Of a stretch of DNA of 12,948 bases, positions 1-6,834 are shown in pieces. This DNA comes from CAXRBC01 sp041158045. Lineage in GTDB: Bacteria > Actinomycetota > Acidimicrobiia > Acidimicrobiales > Ilumatobacteraceae. The translations under genes were made by a program, and so were the position numbers. Where the stretch lies: positions 1 through 12,948 of the forward strand of contig JBEBCD010000031.1 in assembly GCA_041158045.1 (NCBI GenBank), in the 5' to 3' direction. The first letter of the stretch is position 1; each line of letters starts with the position of its first letter. The notes beneath the pieces are model-generated. The model was not told the DNA's origin. It ran no database searches and was given only the letters and a program-made list of their open reading frames with translations.

Positions 1-632
1 GCGGACACCGCCGGCTTGTCGAGCGCGGTGAGCGTCGCGTCGAGCCAGCCCGCGGGCCCGTGCGCCGCGACGATGCGCAGCCAGAGATCCCAGTCCTCGG
101 CGTGCATCCGTCGCGCGTCGAAGCGCTCGGGGACGGCGCGCCGCACCATCACCGTCGGCGTGCTGAGGCGGTTGCGGATCGCGAGGCTCCGCAGCCCGAG
201 TGGCCGCTCGCCCGCGACCTCGACCTCCCGCGCGGCGAACCCCGCGCCCGGCGCGGCCACCCAGCGGTGACCCGAGAGGGGCCACTCCGGGTGGCGCCGC
301 ATCGCGGCGACCTGCAGCTCGAGCTTGCGCGGGTGCCACCAGTCGTCGGCGTCGAGGAACGCCACCCACTCGCCGCCGGCGAGGTGCCACCCGAGGTTGC
401 GCGCGGTGGCGGGCCCGAGGTTGCTCCCCAGGCGCTCGAGGCGCACGCGCGGGTCCTCGGCCGCCATCCGCGCGACGAGCGCGGGTCCCTCGTCGCCGCT
501 CGCGTCGTCGACGACGATCACCTCGCGCGGCGCGAGCGTCTGTCCGAGCGCCGCGTCGAGCGCGCGCCGGATCGTCGCCGCGTCGTCGTGCGTCGGCACC
601 ACGACGCTCACGCCGCCACCGTCGCCGCTCAC
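1..632 (-). CDS. Family 2 glycosyltransferase, C-terminus cut by window edge
   Basis: Partial gene; about 210 codons are visible and the stop lies off the left edge. The start is GTG at 632, overlapping the TGA of the deacetylase gene by four bases (GTGA). The protein opens with a GT-A nucleotide-binding strand (SVVVPTHDD, residues 9-17), then VIVVDDAS (38-45), the metal-binding DxD motif in AFLDADDWW (91-99; D94, D96, D97) and the acceptor-side ED motif in HAEDWDLWL (177-185; E179, D180 the likely base). These are the standard marks of inverting GT2 enzymes that add a sugar from a nucleotide donor to a lipid-linked glycan at the cytoplasmic face of the membrane. No membrane segment is visible in this part. 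Donor and acceptor cannot be told. It is the last visible gene of the operon and the second GT2 in the window. The family call is firm; the linkage made is unknown. Confidence 0.9.
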   Translation of the reverse strand, partial: MSGDGGGVSVVVPTHDDAATIRRALDAALGQTLAPREVIVVDDASGDEGPALVARMAAEDPRVRLERLGSNLGPATARNLGWHLAGGEWVAFLDADDWWHPRKLELQVAAMRRHPEWPLSGHRWVAAPGAGFAAREVEVAGERPLGLRSLAIRNRLSTPTVMVRRAVPERFDARRMHAEDWDLWLRIVAAHGPAGWLDATLTALDKPAVS

Positions 633-1294
633 GTGCGCGCCGCCATCCAGTCCCAGTGGCCCGCGAGCTTGGCCCCGAGCGTCCCGACGCCGTCGCGCGC
701 CCACACGTCGACCCGCGGCCGCGCGAGGTCGTCACCGCCGGCCGGCACCGGGCCGAACCGGCTCGTGTACGCGACCGCGTACCCCGCGCGCGCCGCGGCG
801 CCGCGCACCCGGGCGTCGACCGCGCCGTGCGGGTAGCTCATCGTCGTGACCGCGCGGCCGAGCGCCGCCTCGAGCCACTCCCGCGACCCGCGCAGCTCGT
901 CGTCCAGCTCGCCGTCCGTGCACGACGTGAGTGGCACGTGCCGGCGGCCGTGGCTCCCGATCGTCGCCCCCGCTGCGGCGAGCTCGCGCAGCCCCGCGGG
1001 CGAGAGGTATCGGCGATCCCCCGACTCGACGTGCCCGCGCGTGACGAAGACGGTGAAGGGGAGCCGCCGCGCCGCGAGCAGCGGCGCGGCGATCTCCAGT
1101 GCGTCGGCGTAGCCGTCGTCGAAGGTGATCGCCAGCCCCGCCGCGACCTCGTCCTCCGCGCGGCGCGCGGCCCAGCCGTCGGCGACCCGCGCCGCGAGCC
1201 ACTCGGCGTGCGCGGCGAAGCGGCCGCGGTCCATCGCGTAGATCGACCGCCCGCCGGGCGCGGCGCCGACCTCGTGGTACATGAGCACGCGCAT
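629..1294 (-). CDS. NodB-type polysaccharide deacetylase
   Basis: A 221-residue protein that begins almost at the NodB fold (RVLMYHEV, residues 2-9). The metal-dependent carbohydrate esterase 4 motifs are present: TFDDGYAD (57-64), where D59 would be the base and D60 a metal ligand; SHGRRH (114-119) with the HxxxH metal ligands H115 and H119; and SYPHG (153-157). Family members remove N- or O-acetyl groups from sugars. No signal peptide is visible, so this one probably acts in the cytoplasm on a nucleotide- or lipid-linked sugar. ATG at 1294 is chosen because homologues start at this point in the fold. However, the frame stays open upstream to a TAG at 1394-1396, and a CTG at 1369 would overlap the previous stop as CTGA, so a longer N-terminus is possible. 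It overlaps the downstream GT2 by four bases. Substrate unknown. Confidence 0.88.
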   Translation of the reverse strand: MRVLMYHEVGAAPGGRSIYAMDRGRFAAHAEWLAARVADGWAARRAEDEVAAGLAITFDDGYADALEIAAPLLAARRLPFTVFVTRGHVESGDRRYLSPAGLRELAAAGATIGSHGRRHVPLTSCTDGELDDELRGSREWLEAALGRAVTTMSYPHGAVDARVRGAAARAGYAVAYTSRFGPVPAGGDDLARPRVDVWARDGVGTLGAKLAGHWDWMAART

Positions 1295-1365
1295 CGCCGA
1301 CGCGGGTCCGGCGTCGCCGCGCCGGAGGCGCGCCGCGGTGCTGCGCGCCTGCGCGGCGCGGTACT

Positions 1366-2370
1366 TCAGGAGGGACGTTGGCGTCGGATCATCCTACGCG
1401 CGACCGCGCGCACCGGGGCCGGACGGGCCGCGTCCCATTCGCCGAGGTAGCGCACCTCGCGCGCACCGGTGCCGCGCTTGAAGTCGTAGACGCCCTTGTT
1501 GTGCACCGCGTCGACGCCCGCGAGGTCGTAGCGCGTCGCGCCGCGGCGCGCGCACTCCTCGACGAGCGACCAGCACGCGGCGTACGCGGCGTACGTCTTG
1601 CGCCCCGCCGCGCTCGTCGCGGCGAGGAGGTCGACGGCGAGCCCGCCGACGATCGCGGCGGCGCGCATCGCGAGCGTCGTGCCGTCGGCCGCGACGCAGC
1701 GGTGCACCACGACGCGCCCGCCGAGGCGCGCGAGCAGGGAGGCGATCGTCGCCTCGTCGGGCACGTCGGCGCCGAGTGCGATCCCCTTGGTCGTCGCGAC
1801 TTCGCGGTGCAGCGCCGCGATCTCGCCCGCGGTCACGCCGTCCCAGGGGCCCGCCCCGGCGTTGCGCGCCTCGCCGCGGCGCAGGTTGTGCGCCCAGTTG
1901 GTCGAGAGCCCCTCGCGGAGCGCCGCGGCACCGAGGCGCAGGTCGAGCCACATCGTGGTCCCGCTCGAGAGTCCGTGCGCGAGGTGCGCCCAGCCGCCCG
2001 CCGCCAGCGTCGCCCCGTCCTCGGGGCGCGCCTCGCGCAGCGCGTTGATCCGCACGTAGGCGAGGCGGGCACCCGTCGCCTCGCGCACCGCGGAGACGAG
2101 TCCCGCGTCGCCGTCGGCGCGCACCGCCGGGAGTGCACCGACGGGCCCGCCCGGCACCCACGCCACGACCGAGCCCGCGGGGCCGCGCCGCACGAGCGCC
2201 TGCGCGTGCGCCGCGCCGTCGCGCGTCGCGAGGCGCACCGTCTCCCACCCGGCGTCCGCGCGGTGCGCGGCCCAGCCGCCCGTCTGCTGCAGCGACGGCG
2301 CATCCGAGGTCTCGACGATCCGGTCCCACGCGGCGTCGTCGCCGCGCCACGGCGCCCAGCCCGCGGTCAC
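1366..2370 (-). CDS. FemAB-like / GNAT-fold N-acyl or aminoacyl transferase
   Basis: A 334-residue protein from GTG 2370, which overlaps the preceding aminotransferase stop (GTGA). The open frame runs much further upstream, but that part is an Arg/Ala-rich shadow of the neighbouring gene. The start of the family fold is visible in SLQQTGGWAAHR (residues 26-37). Other marks are TTMWLDLRL, the helix STNWAHNLRRGEARNAG, and near residue 291 the characteristic C-terminal signature NKGVYDFKRGTGA followed by RYLGEWD. FemAB-like proteins contain tandem GNAT domains. The classical members add amino acids from aminoacyl-tRNA to peptidoglycan bridges; relatives in glycan loci are thought to acylate amino sugars. 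Coupling to a DegT-type PLP enzyme upstream and a deacetylase downstream suggests it modifies an amine made or exposed by them (inference). No membrane segment. The family is fairly certain; acyl donor and acceptor are not. Confidence 0.82.
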   Translation of the reverse strand: MTAGWAPWRGDDAAWDRIVETSDAPSLQQTGGWAAHRADAGWETVRLATRDGAAHAQALVRRGPAGSVVAWVPGGPVGALPAVRADGDAGLVSAVREATGARLAYVRINALREARPEDGATLAAGGWAHLAHGLSSGTTMWLDLRLGAAALREGLSTNWAHNLRRGEARNAGAGPWDGVTAGEIAALHREVATTKGIALGADVPDEATIASLLARLGGRVVVHRCVAADGTTLAMRAAAIVGGLAVDLLAATSAAGRKTYAAYAACWSLVEECARRGATRYDLAGVDAVHNKGVYDFKRGTGAREVRYLGEWDAARPAPVRAVARRMIRRQRPS

Positions 2371-3347
2371 TGCCCGACCCACGTCGTGAAGTTGAGGAGC
2401 CAGACGTCGCGGTGGTGGGCGGGCGCGCTCGCGCGGACCGCGGCCGGCAGGTCGGGCCAGCGCATGAGCGTCGCCCCGCTCGCGCGCGCCGCCCGCCGCA
2501 GCGCGCCGAGGCGTCCCTCGTCCGCGCGCACGGGATAGCCGTAGGGCACCGCGCCGGGCGGCAGCGCGGGGTACACCGGTCGCAGCCCCAGTCGCGCGCA
2601 CTCCCGCGCGGCGACCTGCCACCGCTCGCGGCGGCGCCGGCTCTCGGCGACGGAGTCGACCGCGGCCGCCATCGCGAGGCTGCGCGCGTGCGCGGCCGCG
2701 GGCCCGGGCACGCCGCGCTCGGCCTCGTCGCCCGTCACGGGCAGCGCCGATCCGGTGCGCAGGCGCCGTGCGAGGCGCGCGGCACCCTGCATCGCGTCGA
2801 AGACGGGGAGCCGCGTCGCCCGCTGCGCCGCGCCCGCCGCCCGCCGCACGCGCCACCCCGTCGGCGGCGCCCCCGTGCGGGGCGCGAGCGGGGCGGCCAG
2901 GCCGCGCGCGAGGGCCGCGTCGGCGACCGCGAGGAGCGCGCCGTCGGGGCTCGGGATCGTCTTGCGCACGCTCGTCACGCCGATCGCGGTGCGCTCGCCG
3001 AGCACGGCGCCCGACGGATCGCGCGAGAGCCAGCCGTGGGCGTTGTCCTCGAGCACGACCGCGCCGTGCACCGCGGCCCACGCGGCGAACGGCGCGAGGT
3101 CCTGGGCGATGCCGAAGTAGTCGACCGCGACGACGACGTCGTGGCGCGCGTCCGGGAGCGCCGACGGCACGAGGTCGGCGGTCACCTCGTACCACGCCTC
3201 GCGCATCCCCGCCGCGCGCACCGCGCCGACCACGTCGCGACAGACGAACGTCGGGAGCAGCACCGTCCCGCCGCCGCCCGGGCGCACGAGCCGCAGCGCG
3301 TCCACCATCGCGTGGCGCGCGAGCGCGTACCAGCGTCGCTCGATCAC
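2367..3347 (-). CDS. DegT/DnrJ/EryC1/StrS-family PLP-dependent aminotransferase, short form
   Basis: A 326-residue protein from GTG 3347, overlapping the preceding GT2 stop (GTGA). The PLP site is recognisable: TVLLPTFVCRDVV (residues 28-40) matches the family's LP.FT region, VVLEDNAHG (97-105) holds the aspartate that contacts the pyridine nitrogen (D101), and GVTSVRKTIPSPDGALL (123-139) holds the Schiff-base lysine K129, 28 residues later as in sugar aminotransferases. The family converts keto-sugar nucleotides to amino-sugar nucleotides in the cytoplasm. It is about 40-60 residues shorter than the usual 370-390 and begins nearer the cofactor domain, so substrate contacts from the usual N-terminus may be missing. 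A plausible substrate is the 4-keto intermediate made by the rfbG product of this operon, but this is inference. Translationally coupled to the FemAB-like gene downstream. Confidence 0.83.
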   Translation of the reverse strand: MIERRWYALARHAMVDALRLVRPGGGGTVLLPTFVCRDVVGAVRAAGMREAWYEVTADLVPSALPDARHDVVVAVDYFGIAQDLAPFAAWAAVHGAVVLEDNAHGWLSRDPSGAVLGERTAIGVTSVRKTIPSPDGALLAVADAALARGLAAPLAPRTGAPPTGWRVRRAAGAAQRATRLPVFDAMQGAARLARRLRTGSALPVTGDEAERGVPGPAAAHARSLAMAAAVDSVAESRRRRERWQVAARECARLGLRPVYPALPPGAVPYGYPVRADEGRLGALRRAARASGATLMRWPDLPAAVRASAPAHHRDVWLLNFTTWVGQ

Positions 3348-4318
3348 GAGCCCGCTCCCGGGCGCACGAGGCGGCGCGCCGCGTCGCCGACGGCGATCGC
3401 CGCCGCGGGGTACGCGCGCCACGTGAGCGGCGAGATCGCGACCGCACGGGCGAATGCGCGCAGCGCCGCCGCCGGCTCGCGCCGCAGCTGGCGCCCCGCG
3501 CCGTAGTGGGCCCGCGCGATCCGGTGGCGGCGGCGCATGCGCGTGGCCGCGTCGACGGACGCCGCGCCCGCCGGCGGCGAGGCGAAATGCCGCGCGAGCA
3601 CCGCGAGCTCGGCCCGCAGGTGCCGGTCGGCGGCGCTGCTCGCGCTGCCCGGGTGCCGGTGGAAGACGCCGAGCATCCGCGGCGTGAACGCCATGCCGAC
3701 GCCGGCGCGGGCGAGGCGCAGCCACAGGTCGTAGTCCTCGGTCGTCACGATCGCGGGGTCCTCGTCGAAGCCGCCGACCTCGCGCAGCGCGGCGGCGCGC
3801 ACGACGACCGCCGAGGTCGAGATGCAGTTGCCCCGGTAGAGCAGCGCGTCGTAGGTGGTGCGCGTGGCGGGGCCGTACGTCATCGGGCGGTCGCGCCCGG
3901 CCGCGTCGCGCCACAGCTCGCCGTGGCCCACGAGGCCGACACCGTCCGCCATGAGGGCGAGGCACGCGGCGAGCTTGTCGGGCATCCACTCGTCGTCGGA
4001 GTCGAGGAACGCCACGTACTCCCCGCGGGCGTGACGGATCCCCTCGTTGCGCGACGCCGCGATGACGCCGTGGTTGGCGTAGCGCACGAGCGAGATGCGG
4101 GGGTCGCCGATGCGCGCGACGACCGCCTCGGTGTCGTCGGTGGAGTGGTTGTTGACGACGATCGCCTCCCAGTCGCCCGTCGTCTGGGCGACGACCGACG
4201 CGAGCGCGCGCCCGAGGACCGCCGCGTGGTTGTACGTCGGCACGACGACCGAGACGCGGGGCGCCGCCCGCCCCGGCGCGGACGCCGCGCCCGCCCGCTC
4301 GCCGCCCACGGTGCTCAC
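3344..4318 (-). CDS. Family 2 glycosyltransferase
   Basis: A 324-residue GT2 enzyme from GTG 4318, which overlaps the SDR stop by four bases. It has a complete GT-A domain: VSVVVPTYNHAAVLGRAL (residues 22-39), AIVVNNHSTDDT (52-63), the DxD motif in AFLDSDDEWMPDKL (103-116; D106, D108, D109) and the ED motif in TTEDYDLWLRL (192-202). About 100 residues follow, Arg/Ala-rich and helical, with no obvious membrane span. The reaction would be transfer of a sugar from a nucleotide donor to a growing lipid-linked oligosaccharide at the cytoplasmic membrane. Its position directly after the CDP-6-deoxyhexose genes makes that sugar a reasonable donor, but the sequence alone does not show it. Some 20 residues precede the first strand, so the next GTG (4309) could be the true start. 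Confidence 0.93.
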   Translation of the reverse strand: MSTVGGERAGAASAPGRAAPRVSVVVPTYNHAAVLGRALASVVAQTTGDWEAIVVNNHSTDDTEAVVARIGDPRISLVRYANHGVIAASRNEGIRHARGEYVAFLDSDDEWMPDKLAACLALMADGVGLVGHGELWRDAAGRDRPMTYGPATRTTYDALLYRGNCISTSAVVVRAAALREVGGFDEDPAIVTTEDYDLWLRLARAGVGMAFTPRMLGVFHRHPGSASSAADRHLRAELAVLARHFASPPAGAASVDAATRMRRRHRIARAHYGAGRQLRREPAAALRAFARAVAISPLTWRAYPAAAIAVGDAARRLVRPGAGS

Positions 4319-5271
4319 GCGCCGGCTCCGAACCAGGCGCGGCACGCGCGCAGCAGCCGGTCGAGCTCGCCGTCGACGTCGCCCGCGAGCGGCGCCCCCG
4401 CGCGTCGGATGCGCGACGAGTCGTAGGTGAACGGCGCGTGCCCCGCGCGCGGGTCGTCCTCCGCGCGCGAGAGCCGGGGACGCGCGCCGAGCACGGCCTC
4501 GCACCGCGCCGCGATCCGCTCCGCCATCTCGAGCAGCGTCATCGTCCGATCGCCGCCGACGTGGAAGAGGCCCTCGGACACGGCGGCGTCCGGCGCGAGG
4601 GCCGCCCAGCCGAGCGCCGCGACGACGTCGGCGAAGGGCACGAAGTTGCGGTACTGGCGACCGCTCGAGGCGAGCCGCATCTCGCCGCGCGTCGCCGCGC
4701 CGCGGCAGAGGTCGTTCACCACGATCTGCCAGATCCGCGCGTCGGGGGACGTCGGCGCGCCGAAGCCGTTGGCGAGCCGCAGCCGCACGCCGCCGGCCGC
4801 GGCGACGAGCTCCTCGGCGCGCAGGTGCGTCGCGGCATAGGCGTTGGCGGGCCGGGTGGGGGCGTCCTCGTCGAGATGGTCGGGGAGCGCCGGGCCGTAG
4901 ACCTGGATCGTCGAGGCGTACACGAGTCGCGCCACCCCGGCCGTGCGCGCAGCGCGGAGCAGGCGCTCGGTGTGCCGGACGTTGACCTCCTCGGCCGCGG
5001 CGGGGTCGGCGGCGCAGTCGGCGTCGTTCATCGCCGCGAGGTGCACGACGTGCGTCACGCCGTCGAGCGCGGGGGCGAGCGATGCCTCGCTCGACCAGTC
5101 GGTGCGTCGCACGCGCGCCACCGGCGCCCACGCGGGGCCCGCGCCGTCGCCGGCGGCGGCCGCGCCACGGGTGCCGAGGACGACGCGCACGTCGTCGCGG
5201 CGCACGAGGAGCTCGGCGAGCCGGCCGCCGAGCGTGCCGCATCCCCCGGTGAGGAGGACCGTGGCGGTCAT
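4315..5271 (-). CDS. Extended SDR: NAD-dependent epimerase/dehydratase or 4-keto reductase
   Basis: A 318-residue protein from ATG 5271, overlapping the cupin gene stop (ATGA). It has the extended-SDR NAD(P) fingerprint LLTGGCGTLGG (residues 6-16), VVHLAAMND (75-83), VYASTIQVYG (117-126) with the active-site Ser/Thr pair S120-T121, and the substrate-domain segment RNFVPFADV (208-216). The catalytic YxxxK is unusual: it reads AYAATHLRAEE (144-154), so Y145 is kept but the lysine is H149. This was confirmed in the codons (TAT GCC GCG ACG CAC). Placed after rfbF, rfbG and a 3,5-epimerase-type cupin, it is the natural candidate for the final reduction of a CDP-4-keto-6-deoxyhexose, as RmlD/Fcl-type SDRs do in other pathways. 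A sugar epimerase is the alternative. Fold certain, reaction inferred. Confidence 0.86.
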   Translation of the reverse strand: MTATVLLTGGCGTLGGRLAELLVRRDDVRVVLGTRGAAAAGDGAGPAWAPVARVRRTDWSSEASLAPALDGVTHVVHLAAMNDADCAADPAAAEEVNVRHTERLLRAARTAGVARLVYASTIQVYGPALPDHLDEDAPTRPANAYAATHLRAEELVAAAGGVRLRLANGFGAPTSPDARIWQIVVNDLCRGAATRGEMRLASSGRQYRNFVPFADVVAALGWAALAPDAAVSEGLFHVGGDRTMTLLEMAERIAARCEAVLGARPRLSRAEDDPRAGHAPFTYDSSRIRRAGAPLAGDVDGELDRLLRACRAWFGAGA

Positions 5272-5717
5272 CGGTGGCGGATCCGCCAGTCGTACGGGAT
5301 GCTCGGGTCCTCGGGGTCGAGGCGGTGGATCTCGTCGGGGTCGTGCGGGATCGACGCGCAGTTGGCCACGATCGCCGTCTGCGTCCCCACTCCCTTGAAG
5401 CCGTTCCACACGCGCGGCGGCACCGTCACGAGCTGGTAGTGCTCCTCGCCGAGGAACATCTCCTGGACCTCGCCGCGCGTCGGGCTCTCCGGGCGGTCGT
5501 CGTAGAGCACGAACTTGATGCGCCCGAGAGGCACCGCGTAGTTGAGCGTCATCCGGTCGTGGATGTGCCAGCCCTTCACCACGTCGGGATGCACGCAGGA
5601 GAAGTAGATCTCGCCGAACTCGCGGAACACGTCGTCGGTCCGCTTCAGCATGTGCATGATCTTCCCGCGCTCGTCCGCGAGCTGCATGAGCGGGGTGACG
5701 ACGACGCCGTGGATCAT
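5268..5717 (-). CDS. RmlC-type cupin, dTDP-4-dehydrorhamnose 3,5-epimerase family (short)
   Basis: A 149-residue protein from ATG 5717, overlapping the rfbG stop (ATGA). It matches the RmlC-like cupin family over one beta-barrel: LADERGKIMHML (residues 13-24), IYFSCVHPDVVKGWHIH (37-53), FVLYDDRPESPTRGE (69-83), VPPRVWNGFKGVG (99-111) and IPHDPDEIHRLDPEDPSIPYDW (123-144). It is shorter than RmlC (about 180-200) and departs from it at the active site: the RGLHYQ segment is KGWHIH (H51, H53), the usual His of the ahGF segment is an asparagine (N105), and the position of the C-terminal catalytic tyrosine appears to be H125. Its place between rfbG and an SDR suggests it epimerises CDP-4-keto-6-deoxyglucose at C3 and/or C5. 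The altered residues leave one-centre epimerisation or ketoisomerisation open. Confidence 0.85.
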   Translation of the reverse strand: MIHGVVVTPLMQLADERGKIMHMLKRTDDVFREFGEIYFSCVHPDVVKGWHIHDRMTLNYAVPLGRIKFVLYDDRPESPTRGEVQEMFLGEEHYQLVTVPPRVWNGFKGVGTQTAIVANCASIPHDPDEIHRLDPEDPSIPYDWRIRHR

Positions 5718-6802
5718 GCCCCGACCAGCCCCGGCGTCCCGACGCCCGCCGCGTATGCGGCCACCTGCGCGCGCGTCACGTCGATGGCGTGCTCGCCGTC
5801 GTGCACGCGGCGGTACCACGACACCGTCTCCTGCATCGTGCGGCCGAAGTCCCAGCGCGGCGCCCACCCGAGCCGTCCACGCGCCTTGTCGCAGTTGAGG
5901 TGCAGGAGCGTCGCCTCGGGCATGTCGCCCGCGGCGTCGCCGACGCGCACCTCGCCCTCGCCCCAGATCCGCACCGCATCGCGAGCCACGTCCATCACGG
6001 TGTGCGCCTCGCGCTCGTCGGGCCCGAAGTTCCACGCCTCGGCCACCTCGTGCCGGCGCGTCTCGAGCGCGTCGGCGACGGCGAGGTAGCCGGCGAGCGG
6101 CTCGAGCACGTGCTGCCAGGGTCGGGTCGCGCGCGGATGGCGCAGCACGAGCGGCTCGCCACGGCGCAGCGAGCGGATCGCGTCGGGCACGAGACGATCC
6201 TCGCACCAGTCGCCGCCGCCGACCACGTTGCCCGCCCGCACGGTCGCCAGCGCGACCCCCGAGCCCGGGGCGAAGTAGGAGCGCGACCATGCCGCGGCCA
6301 CCATCTCGGCGGCCGCCTTCGACGCGCTGTACGGGTCCTTGCCGCCGAGCGCGTCGGTTTCCCGGTAGCCCCGCGGGGTCTCCACGTTCTCGTAGCACTT
6401 GTCGGACGTCACGACGACGACGCTGCGCACCGAGTCGACGGCGCGCACGGCGTCGAGCACGTGCGCGGTGCCGAGCACGTTGGTGGCGAAGGTGCCGCGC
6501 GGGTCGGCGTAGCCGCGGCGCACGAGCGCCTGCGCCGCGAGGTGGAAGACGATCTCGGGCCGCGCGGCGGCCACGACCCGCGCGACGTGGTCGGCGTCGC
6601 GCACGTCGCCCTCCGCGTGGTCGATGAGCCCGGCGAGGCCGAGCAGCGAGAAGTGGTCCTCGTCGTGCTCGGGTGGGAGCGCGAAGCCCTGCACCCGCGC
6701 GCCGGCGTCGTGCAGCATGAGGGCGAGCCACGAGCCCTTGAAGCCCGTGTGGCCGGTCACGAGCACGCGCCGCCCGCGCATCCGCGCCAGCGCGCCGGGC
6801 AT
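5714..6802 (-). CDS. rfbG: CDP-glucose 4,6-dehydratase
   Basis: A 362-residue protein from ATG 6802, close to the 357-360 usual for RfbG. The family-specific N-terminus VLVTGHTGFKGSWLAL (residues 13-28) carries the NAD site. VTSDKCYEN (131-139), YSASK (158-162; Y158 and K162 catalytic), RAGNVVGGGDW (189-199) and RPWQHVLEPLAGY (227-239) match Salmonella RfbG closely as I remember it. It converts CDP-glucose to CDP-4-keto-6-deoxy-D-glucose in the cytoplasm, the entry step for CDP-linked deoxysugars. It follows rfbF directly (32-nt gap) and overlaps the cupin gene downstream (ATGA). ATG 6802 is preferred because a GGCGGA lies a few bases upstream. In-frame alternatives are GTG 6817, ATG 6781 and a CTG at 6838 that would overlap the rfbF stop. 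Identification is very secure. Confidence 0.96.
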   Translation of the reverse strand: MPGALARMRGRRVLVTGHTGFKGSWLALMLHDAGARVQGFALPPEHDEDHFSLLGLAGLIDHAEGDVRDADHVARVVAAARPEIVFHLAAQALVRRGYADPRGTFATNVLGTAHVLDAVRAVDSVRSVVVVTSDKCYENVETPRGYRETDALGGKDPYSASKAAAEMVAAAWSRSYFAPGSGVALATVRAGNVVGGGDWCEDRLVPDAIRSLRRGEPLVLRHPRATRPWQHVLEPLAGYLAVADALETRRHEVAEAWNFGPDEREAHTVMDVARDAVRIWGEGEVRVGDAAGDMPEATLLHLNCDKARGRLGWAPRWDFGRTMQETVSWYRRVHDGEHAIDVTRAQVAAYAAGVGTPGLVGA

Positions 6803-6834
6803 CGGGTCCGCCGTCACGTCGGGCGTCGCGTCGC

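Noticed and set aside
2371..3447. Upstream extension of the FemAB-like frame (about 360 extra codons on the minus strand)
   Set aside because: The extension is Arg-rich and overlaps the whole aminotransferase gene in another frame. The GTG at the GTGA overlap is the sensible start. The same reasoning removes the extensions of the aminotransferase, GT2, SDR, cupin, rfbG, phosphogluconolactonase and cytidylyltransferase frames.
2768..4426. A 552-codon Arg/Ala/Pro-rich open frame on the plus strand, and similar frames at 200-1450, 2133-3506 and 5789-7231
   Set aside because: Shadows of the minus-strand genes; arginine-heavy, no domain, and each crosses several well-supported genes and their junctions.
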